Shown: one piece after another, positions 57,270-64,000 of the stretch
How positions within the stretch are numbered: the first letter of the stretch is position 1
Layout of the letters: each line of letters begins with the position of its first letter
Translations under genes and position numbers: made by a program
Assembly (NCBI GenBank): GCA_963576475.1
Contig: OY754980.1
Location: 3,074,306-3,138,305 of the forward strand
Length of the DNA: 64,000 bases
Source: Molanna angustata
Lineage: Eukaryota; Arthropoda; Insecta; Trichoptera; Molannidae
Direction of reading: 5' to 3'
Notes under the pieces: generated by a model
Seen by the model: the letters and a program-made list of their open reading frames with translations, nothing else
The model's database searches: none
Told to the model about the DNA's origin: nothing

Positions 57270-57460
57270 TACGTAATGTTTACTAAAGCAGGAATGTTTA
57301 CTAAAGGTTTGTGTTGCTAAACCGTGTGCATTTGGAGGACCCGTGCCTTGAATTCATCACAAGTTTTAAATGCATTAGCGCAACAAAGTAGTGCCTAATT
57401 CGAGGCAGTACTTGCCTCCTAATCAACACGGAAAGGTAAATACGCGCCACGGCACAGATT
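57270..57460 (+). repeat. Dispersed repeat paired with 40520-40790
   Basis: GTTGCTAAACCGTGTGCA, GTAGTGCCTAATTCGAGGC and AATCAACACGGAAAGGTAAA. Confidence 0.65.
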
Positions 57461-57838
57461 TTTTCCCTAGTGGGGCATTGCAGATACGATTCTTGTGATC
57501 TTTGTCAATATAAATGAATAAATAATTTTAAATATCTTGACGCCCATTGAGCTAGCATAGGGCGGCGCCTAAGATAAGCATGTACCTAATATTCATATAA
57601 TTTTGTGTAGGTTTATTCAAACACCTACAAATAATGAAGTATGTATACTTACGCAGCCAAGTGTATTAATTAGTTTTAATACGGACTCATGTTTGTATAA
57701 TATATAATGAAAAATCTCACTTAACATGTTATGGACATTAGGTACTTACATACATCTACGAACCATTACACTTATTGGCCAATACGATATTATATAATAC
57801 TTTAAATATTTTATATACAAGCTATATAGGTACCTACC
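57461..57838. other. Spacer
   Basis: No supported feature. Confidence 0.4.
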
Positions 57839-57916
57839 TACCGCCTTGGTACATACAGTGGAAAGACATTTGACTTCTATTACGGCGTCCTGAATTCGAT
57901 TCCAAATAAAAGGGGA
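57839..57916 (+). mobile_element. tRNA-like SINE head remnant (S2-like)
   Basis: CTACCGCCTTGGTACATACAG and TACGGCGTCCTGAATTCGATTCC resemble the S2 head. The body is not preserved. Confidence 0.5.
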
Positions 57917-58187
57917 AATGGACTTTAAACACCAAGAGGCTACCCTCAGCTTTGTGTCCATTTTATTCTTTCCAAGTCTTCTGGCATGTTTTTATTGGGT
58001 GTTGCCGACAAGTTGCTGAAACTGCTTTGCCTGACATTCAAAACCATTACGCGTACATAAAAAATATCACTTTATGATCATACATTTTCATCAAAGAGAA
58101 AAACATCGAGACACCGTCACCTCATTTATGTTGATTTCATTGTTTACAAATAAACTAAATTCTCTATAGATTGCGTTACAAAAAAAA

Positions 58188-58358
58188 GTTGGTTAGGTAT
58201 CTGACTGCTGATCACAGTTTTTAATTGTGTTTTCAGTCTGGATCTGTGAGACGATTAATATCGTAAGTCTCCAGAATGTGGCAACTTGTTATTGGGTGCG
58301 TGTTAAATTAATATTTGACATAGTACCTGTTAGTTGCCCGAGAAGTTATATAAAAAAA
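58188..58358 (+). mobile_element. SINE family S3, head-truncated
   Basis: GTTGGTTAGGTATCTGACTG, then TTTTCAGTCTGGATCTGTGA, GGCAACTTGTTATTGGGTGC and TTAGTTGCCCGAGAAG. It abuts a scrap of F6 (AGATTGCGTTACAAAAAA). Confidence 0.8.
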
Positions 58359-58564
58359 TAAATACCAAAGATGGTTGCCCAACAACGATCCAAATGGATA
58401 GGCCATAACATCAGGTATCCGGGTCTGCACGTTACCAGGTGATGAGTGATGTGCGCTGTAGCAGCTACCAAGAGATGTAGAGACCTCTGGCGGATTATTA
58501 ACAGGTTTAATCATAGGTTTGTGATCATGAAGAAGAATACGGGTTAGTTCATCTTATGATATTT

Positions 58565-58660
58565 TTTATTTTTTTTTTTATTTTTAAAATGAATATGTCC
58601 TTGTTAAACAAGTGATCACTGGATTACTAGCCCAGCGCGCTAACCGCTCTGCCATCGATT
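58565..58660 (-). mobile_element. SINE family S1 with internal deletion
   Basis: The minus strand reads the head TCGATGGCAGAGCGGTTAGC, the anticodon loop CTAGTAA and CCAGTGATCAC. It then jumps directly to the S1 tail TTGTTTAACAAGGACATATTC and an A run, skipping box B and the middle of the body. Confidence 0.78.
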
Positions 58661-58665
58661 CATCT

Positions 58666-58800
58666 ATTGATTAATTTAAATTCATTTCTCACCCAAATAT
58701 TGCTTTTCACTGGTCTGGGAACATTGGTTAGTTGGAAAAATTGACATATAGCAATAAACTCGCCACTTGCGCAGGCTGCAAGTGTTTATTGCTATTATTA
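58666..58800 (+). mobile_element. SINE family S2, body only
   Basis: ATTTCTCACCCAAATATTGC, GGTTAGTTGGAAAAATTGAC, ACTCGCCACTTGCGCAGGC and an (ATT)n end. The tRNA-like head is missing. Confidence 0.72.
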
Positions 58801-58801
58801 T

Positions 58802-59130
58802 TATACACACATACTATCACGCCATGTCCCTCACGGGGTAGGCAGAGACAACCGAACGCCACATTTTTTCTATCTTGACACACATTCATCGCCTCATCAT
58901 ACATCGTCTTGTACATGTTCGTCTGTTGTACACGCTTCTTACATTTCAGAATATCGTTCACATGGTCGTGCCATCCTTTTCTTGGGCGCCCCCGACCTCT
59001 TATTCCAGTCCTATCAGCATTGTATATTTTCTTCGTCAGGCGTTCTTCATTCATTCTCCCCAAGTGGCCAAACTATCTCAATGTGTTTACTTTCATTCTG
59101 TTAATTACATCTTTCTTCATCTAGGCGGAC
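58802..59130 (-). pseudogene. RTE-like LINE, C-terminal end of polyprotein and ATGT-type 3' end
   Basis: The minus frame reads MGRMNEERLTKKIYNADRTG, then GRGRPRKGWHDHVNDILKC and NMYKTMYDEAMNVCQDRKN before the 3' end GACATGGCGTGATAGTATGT. The GRGRPR block and the ending match the family also found at 36900, 45650, 49325, 50270 and 61335. Only the last hundred codons survive. Confidence 0.8.
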
Positions 59131-59925
59131 AGACGTCTCTAGTAGACCTCCTGGCCAGGGCTCAAACGGTCCTTCTCAGGACTAAAACAACGAACCTCTC
59201 CGAGGGAATACTCATAGAAATTCTGCGGGGTTTGAATTTAAGGCTCTAACGAGCTCCATAGACGCAACCTTTTCTGGGCGAAGAAGAGCTTAGCCATTCG
59301 AAAAGTAAGTAAAGTAAAGAAAGTATCTTACATTCTTTCCTTGTATCTTCATTTTGTATCTTTATCACCTTGTATCTTCATTTGATATTATAATTATATT
59401 GGTAGAAACTGTAATGAAAAGCGAGTAGGTACGCTGAACCTATAGTTAAACTAATTAAAGTAAGAACCGACCAAATATAATTATTTTCACAATTGATATT
59501 TGACCAAACGTGATTCACCATACGATTGGAGGATTAACAAATAAATTAAGACTTGAATTGTGACATAACCTATTGACCAGATCTAATCATTACAATTTCT
59601 AATATTATTGTTGCTTAATGGGTTTTCATAATCTAGGATTTTATTTAATACACGTATACTATTAAGCCCTGTCCCTATTGAGGTATTTATTATGATGTAA
59701 ATAATTAATTTGTACCTTGTGCATGTAGTGAGTTTATTGAATCTAATATAATAAAGCAAAGTGTCTGTCTGTCTGATCGTTTGTGCTTCTATATGTACAC
59801 GCTGTATTGATGACAGTGTCATATCTAGGGACTAGGGAAACTATGATACTAGGTAAATTGTTTTTGGGAGGTTAAATTGTGTAGGTACCTGTGGTGATTG
59901 GTTTTTTTTTAATTTACCTTATATT
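59131..59925. other. Unassigned
   Basis: 59131-59290 is GC-richer (CTAGTAGACCTCCTGGCCAG) and abuts the RTE fragment, but its identity is unknown. The rest is AT-rich. Confidence 0.3.
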
Positions 59926-59929
59926 ATTC

Positions 59930-60155
59930 TAAAATTAGTTTATTACATTTTAACGATTTCGATTTCAGAATGGGAATTAGTTAACCTTTTAATATTTGTA
60001 TAGATTGAGATGACGTAACTTCCTCACTTAGGCCATTCCATAGTCTAGCTGATTGTACTTGAACAGAAGAGCTGAAAACTTCTGTATTGTGAATGGGGAT
60101 AGCTAGTGTGGTACGAAAGGGTAGGCCCTGATTTGGCAGGACCACGACGTTATTT
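59930..60155 (-). pseudogene. LINE reverse transcriptase C-terminal tail
   Basis: The minus strand reads LPNQGLPFRTTLAIPIHNTE, VFSSSVQVQSARLWNGLSEE then ILKG and stop, the 'ARLWNxLxxxV' ending of non-LTR polyproteins. Confidence 0.65.
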
Positions 60156-60239
60156 TTTAAATATTGAATAAGAGTTTTAAAAAATCCTATAAAGTAATAT
60201 GATTAAAGGCAGAACCATCCTGAATTTTTTTCTAGTGAA

Positions 60240-60425
60240 ACAGGAAAGACCAGAGGAAAGTTCAAAATCATCATACCAAAGAAAAATACAACTACAGCAC
60301 AGAAATTACTGTCATATAGGGGAATATTATTTTACAATGACCTGACCACTTCCATTGAAGAATTAAAATATCTAAAAAAAATAAAAATATCATTAAAACA
60401 GCATTTTTTTGTTAATTCATGATCA
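60240..60425 (+). pseudogene. LINE reverse transcriptase C-terminal tail
   Basis: The plus strand reads TTTAQKLLSYRGILFYNDLT then IEELKYLKKIKISLKQHFFV and stop (TGA at about 60420). Confidence 0.6.
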
Positions 60426-60519
60426 TATAATTTGAGTTATTCTTCTGTGCGTAATTATGATACTCCTCTCTCTCGAACACGTGTTTTTAACTCTATCGAG
60501 AGAGTATAACAAACGACTT

Positions 60520-60690
60520 ACTGACAATACCAAAAACAAATAACTTTTACGGTGACAGAACTAAGGCAAAAATAATTCCGAAATTATTCAATAAACTACC
60601 TATACATATACTGGGTACTATGATGAAAGACAAGAAAAAAATAAAAATCTCTTCAAAACAATTTTACACCTAACATGCTTAATTTTCATT
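60520..60690 (+). pseudogene. Second LINE C-terminal tail
   Basis: FYGDRTKAKIIPKLFNKLPI then KDKKKIKISSKQFYT and stop. Similar to the preceding fragment but not the same copy. Confidence 0.6.
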
Positions 60691-60699
60691 GCTTTCGAT

Positions 60700-61330
60700 G
60701 TTTTTATGTTTGTTCTGATTTGCCTTGTTTTCATTGCTTTGTTTTTAATTTACTTTATTTTTTTCTGTTTGTGCTTTATTCTCATTGTAAAATGGTAAAA
60801 AAATAATAATGTTCTATATATGTGTAGACATATTGATGGTTGATTAACAATATAATTATAGTGTACGAGAGTAGCTTGCACTGACAAACTGTTAATACAG
60901 TTTAGTGCAAAATTTATATAACCAAATGTAAATTGTTAAGTTTAGTTTGTCGATCGACAATTCTTGATAGAACTCCATTATACGTTAATATGTACATATT
61001 AACGTATTAAATGTAAATTGTGTAAATTAACAAATAAAAAAAAAATAAAAAAAAATAAAAATAAAAAAGTCAATATTGTAATTTTGTTACATATTGAGTA
61101 AAAATATTGTGTAATGTTATATAACTGAATAAATAATAAAATATGACAGTATATGAATGATACGATCTCATATTTTTTCTTTCGGGAGAAAATAGTAACA
61201 TGAATTATTTAAATAATAAGTACAAAAAAAACGACATGATGATGCATGAAGTGATATATAATTTACTGTCCTAAATGAAGTAAAGAACATTTTTCAAAAT
61301 AGTCATATTTTATTTTCTATTTATATATTA
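60700..61330. other. AT-rich spacer, LINE-like tails
   Basis: AACAAATAAAAAAAAAATAA at 61029 and a TTTAGTTTGTCGATCGACAA palindrome at 60940, recalling the one at 26195. Confidence 0.4.
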
Positions 61331-61334
61331 CATA

Positions 61335-61390
61335 AGGCTCTCTCTGCCTACCCCAATAGGGCATGGCGTGACGGTATGTATAAATAGGGT
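61335..61390 (+). repeat. RTE 3' end (ATGT-tailed family)
   Basis: CTCTCTCTGCCTACCCCAAT, GGCATGGCGTGACGGTATGT. Confidence 0.65.
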
Positions 61391-61740
61391 AGTTTTTCGA
61401 GTCATCTTTCCCAAATTATTTGTTGACAATTAATCGAAAAGATTGTTATACCACTGAAGTATTAGGAAAAAGGGTTTTTGTGCCCCAAGAAGGACGAGAA
61501 CCTAAAAACCTAATTATATATTTGCCAAAAGCCACAACACCTTGGTAAAATAAAACAAATGATATTTGACCAAAATATATGAAAGGAAATTTAATGAAAT
61601 CCTTTAATTTTAAAATAGTTGAATACCTACTTATTAATGTCAGTTAAAGAAATGGAAACCGTTTAAAAATGGGGGAGATTTATAAATTTAACAAATTATT
61701 TTATTTATATGAAGATACCCTGTACTTTTGGCAACAGATA
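61391..61740. other. Spacer
   Basis: Nothing was recognised. Confidence 0.4.
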
Positions 61741-61744
61741 CTTA

Positions 61745-61970
61745 GGTACTTACTTTACGTGTCCGGCTGGTTCAAACCCTGCCACTCCAATATGCGGCGA
61801 CTGCTATCGCCTTGTCGTTTGCCATAATTATGTCACCAGGGGTGCATCCTTCCCCCATAAGTGGACGTATCAGAAGGTGACTCTCATCCTGGGTTACGCC
61901 GCAGTCACATAGAGTGTCATCTTCAGAGAGATACCTTGCGAGGTTCACTCTACATCGTGTGACACCGACC
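61745..61970 (-). pseudogene. LINE RNase H / C-terminal zinc-knuckle-like fragment
   Basis: In shifted minus frames the sequence reads GVTRCRVNLARYLSEDDTLC, DCG, DESHLL then IIMANDKAIAVAAYW. This resembles the end of I/Jockey-type polyproteins, where a short 'C-x-CG-x-x-x-(T/D)-x-x-HLL' motif follows RNase H. Stops interrupt it. It ends at the Harbinger target site. Confidence 0.55.
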
Positions 61971-62013
61971 CTTAGGGCCGATCTTATAAACGTTCGTTAG
62001 TTACATTTCAGAC

Positions 62014-62275
62014 CAAATGAACCAAAATTTGATTCAAATGCAACTTTTTCCGTCTTATAAACATCCGTAAGTTAAATTTTAGTAAAATTATACCAATGAC
62101 GTTTACTGATGGTCGGACCACCGATTTCGCGATCGTTAACGGATAGTAATGTAAGGTTTGAGGTTACGTCAAGCTGTCAGTTGTTAAATGCGGTGCGTGT
62201 TCGTTGTTACGAAAATCTAAATATACTTTTTTACTAGTTTTTTTATGTTGAATTGTTTTTTGTTTTCAATAAAAA
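62014..62275 (+). promoter_or_regulatory. 5' flank of the Harbinger transposase gene
   Basis: It holds the second subterminal repeat, then CGCGATCGTTAACGGATAG and AGGTTACGTCAAGCTGTCAG. No TATA box at a convincing distance was seen. Confidence 0.35.
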
Positions 62276-63337
62276 ATGTCTTCCGACAGTGATCTAGAGT
62301 TTATACAAAATGAATTGGATACAAGTTCGTCGGATGATGAGCAATATCGACGACCAAAAACATACAATACTAGAGTGGATTATTTCAATATATTCGATGA
62401 CACTGACTTTGTATATCGTTTTCGTTTGTCAAAGGGGTCCGCTCAACAGTTGCTGCAAATTATTGGACCTAATTTAAAAAGGCCCACTCAAAGGAATCAA
62501 GCATTATCACCATCAACACAATTGCTTGTAGCTTTACGATTTTATGCTCTCGGATCAATTCTATTAACTGCTGCTGATTTTGTTGGAGTTTCGAAGGCTA
62601 CAGCCAGTGTTGTGTTGTGGCAAGTGTCTCAAGCCATCGCCGCATTAAGGACCATATATATTGAGATGGACAATAAGACCTCAACACAAGAGTCATTTTT
62701 TAAAACTGCGAGATTTCCCTGTGTGATTGGTGCTATAGATTGTACTCATATCAGAATCCAGTCACCAGGAGGTGAAAATGCAGAAGTATTTAGAAATCGG
62801 AAAGGATATTTTTCCTTAAATGTACAATGTGTGTGTGATGCATCGCTATTAATCAAAGATATTGTTGTGAAATGGCCAGGATCGACCCATGATTCAACAA
62901 TATTTAATTCCAGCTCATTGAAAGCTCGGTTTGAAAACAGTGAATTTGGTGATTGTATGCTTGTTGGAGACAGCGGATATGCAGTAAAAAAATATTTGAT
63001 GACACCATTGTCCAATCCTCAAACACGGGAAGAGATTCTATATAATGAGTCACAAATTCGCACCCGAAATTGCATTGAGAGATGTTTTGGCGTTTGGAAG
63101 CGGAGGTTTCCAGCTATGTTTATGCCATTGAGGATATCAGTGAATCGTGCACAATGTGTTATTGTTGCAACTGCAGTGCTGCATAACATATGTCGTCTGA
63201 ACAACGAAGAGATAAATTCTACTGAGCAAGAAATGCAAGAAGAACCCTCACCTGTTGAAATAGGCAATTCAACAAATGGTTCAGAGGAGAGATACCGTAG
63301 AGATTTGATTAATAATTATTTTTTTAATTTGATTTAA
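62276..63337 (+). CDS. PIF/Harbinger (HARBI1-like) DDE transposase
   Basis: An intact single-exon frame of 353 codons, a normal length for this family. The acidic N-terminus (residues 1-25) is followed by a helical region with TQLLVALRFYALGS (81-94) and a helix-turn-helix-like VGVSKATASVVLWQV (103-117). The nuclease domain runs from about 145 to 305: GAIDCTHIRI with D155, WPGSTHDSTIF with D206, GDSGYA with D232 and RNCIERCFGVWKRRFP with E268, then VATAVLHNICR (297-307). D232 and E268 are separated by 35 residues; D155/D232/E268 is the likely catalytic triad. ATG at 62276 (context AAAAATGTCT) gives the acidic start. AATAAA at 63398-63403 is a plausible polyadenylation signal. The family cuts and pastes elements with TTA/TAA targets, usually with a Myb-like partner. 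Confidence 0.95.
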   Translation: MSSDSDLEFIQNELDTSSSDDEQYRRPKTYNTRVDYFNIFDDTDFVYRFRLSKGSAQQLLQIIGPNLKRPTQRNQALSPSTQLLVALRFYALGSILLTAADFVGVSKATASVVLWQVSQAIAALRTIYIEMDNKTSTQESFFKTARFPCVIGAIDCTHIRIQSPGGENAEVFRNRKGYFSLNVQCVCDASLLIKDIVVKWPGSTHDSTIFNSSSLKARFENSEFGDCMLVGDSGYAVKKYLMTPLSNPQTREEILYNESQIRTRNCIERCFGVWKRRFPAMFMPLRISVNRAQCVIVATAVLHNICRLNNEEINSTEQEMQEEPSPVEIGNSTNGSEERYRRDLINNYFFNLI

Positions 63338-63397
63338 TTGTCCCACATTCATATTATTTACAACTGCATTTTTGTTTGCAGACCATGTAAAAAATCA

Positions 63398-63403
63398 ATA
63401 AAA
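63398..63403 (+). terminator. Polyadenylation signal for the transposase
   Basis: AATAAA inside AAAATCAATAAAAGTTAC, about 60 bp after the stop codon. Confidence 0.5.
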
Positions 63404-63419
63404 GTTACTATTAGCATTA

Positions 63420-63787
63420 TTCGATTCTTTGAAATGTTTAAACTATCCAAATAAATATGTCACTTCTACATTTGTGTTATAAATTATATTTCTGTCAACA
63501 TTCACCTTTTTCTTTTAAGGTTTCAACGATTATCATTACAATTTTAATTGAGGAAATCGTTTTACTTTATATCAGATTGGTTGGAAGAAATTTGTCAACA
63601 AAGCAATGAGCCTAGGTATACAATATCATGTATATGTACAAAAAATAATGCACTACCTACTTATCTAAATTATTGGCTTAAATATAAAAAAATCTAAATT
63701 ATTGGCTTGAATATAAAAAAAACAATTTTTTGAAGTACTAAGTTAACATTTTACTGTAGGTGTAGACAGAAAATACAATAGAAACTC
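63420..63787. other. Unassigned 3' flank
   Basis: GGTTGGAAGAAATTTGTCAA near 63579 recalls the LINE-tail family of 26195. Otherwise nothing. Confidence 0.35.
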
Positions 63788-63862
63788 TTCACTGGAAATT
63801 AAATTCTTGAGACCTATGGCCTAGAAGTCAGACATCTCACTGACCCACGAAAGCTGACAAAT
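63788..63862 (-). mobile_element. S3-like SINE head remnant
   Basis: CCTAGAAGTCAGACATCTCA and CTGACCCACGAAAGCTGAC resemble the head of minus S3 copies (compare 13050-13084). Confidence 0.45.
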
Positions 63863-64000
63863 ATGTAATTCTTTGTAATAAAAAAACCCAGTTTGTAGGC
63901 ATTGGAATAAAAAAAGTGTGATGACTAAAATGTAAGTATTTATTGAAACAGTATATGGTAAACAAATGCACAAAAAAAGAATAATAAATGTAAGGAAATA

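Larger units (their letters stand above)
61975..64000 (+). mobile_element. PIF/Harbinger DNA transposon, 5' end present, 3' end not seen
   Basis: TTA at 61972-61974 precedes GGGCCGATCTTATAAACG, a plausible terminal inverted repeat with Harbinger-type target. The subterminal word TCTTATAAACGTTCGTTAGTTA (61983-62004) is repeated with changes at 62053 (GTCTTATAAACATCCGTAAG). The transposase gene follows at 62276. I found no inverse of the left end before 64000, so the element either continues beyond the window or has lost its right end. The element's second, Myb-like gene was not seen. Confidence 0.7.

Noticed and set aside
62746..63267. Minus frames of 82-89 codons
   Set aside because: They are antisense shadows of the intact transposase gene.
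63338..64000. Right terminal repeat of the Harbinger element
   Set aside because: I looked for the inverse of GGGCCGATCTTATAAACG and did not find it; it may lie beyond the window.

Overview
The window looks like AT-rich, intron/intergenic-type DNA of an insect. A moth or butterfly is the most likely source: there are many RTE-type LINE remnants with GAA or ATGT tails, several tRNA-headed SINE families, and pervasive TAGGTACCTA-like words. This is inference from repeat content, because no host gene in the window could be named. There is no bacterial-type gene organisation: no operons, no ribosome binding sites, no CRISPR and no phage.

The only intact, confidently assigned protein gene is a PIF/Harbinger (HARBI1-like) DDE transposase at 62276-63337. 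It sits in an element whose 5' terminal repeat and TTA target site are visible at 61972-61992; the 3' end is not seen before the window closes. Nearly everything else is transposon debris. It comprises C-terminal and 3' ends of non-LTR retrotransposons (RTE-like, Jockey/CR1/I-like, and an R4/Dong-like lineage with a C-terminal PD-(D/E)XK endonuclease), one dead mariner transposase, foldback MITEs, and three tRNA-derived SINE families (called S1, S2 and S3 here). A fourth, apparently chimeric element (S4) joins a tRNA-like head to the 3' part of the R4-like LINE.

Layout: 1-264 is an unidentified reading frame running off the left edge. 539-3820 is an 82-bp minisatellite interrupted by a LINE. 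3.8-9.7 kb holds dispersed repeats, RTE and R4-like fragments and an AAAT microsatellite. 10.8-12.4 kb has a 26-bp minisatellite and a long (TA)n. 12.8-15.1 kb has SINE and LINE tails. 16.0-18.6 kb has two degenerate tandem arrays, a foldback MITE and R4-like copy A. 19-24.3 kb has LINE tails, a tiny TTA-flanked MITE and a second (TA)n. 25-34.3 kb has RTE and LINE pseudogenes, R4-like copy B with an 80-nt A tail, and S1. 35-40.8 kb has RTE pieces, chimeric element copy C, S1 and a perfect hairpin. 41.3-42.5 kb is a 53-bp minisatellite split by a LINE. 43-49.8 kb has dispersed repeats, RTE remnants and a quiet stretch. 50.5-54.7 kb has MITEs, head-to-head S3 SINEs and the mariner. 55-62 kb has more repeats, chimeric element copy D and LINE tails. 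62-64 kb is the Harbinger element.

The functional picture is one of parasites on parasites. LINEs supply retrotransposition, and the SINEs and the S4 chimera would depend on them. The Harbinger transposase is a candidate source of activity for the small TTA-flanked MITE at 20911-20999. Several insertions sit inside tandem arrays or other repeats, so empty sites and target duplications can be read directly.
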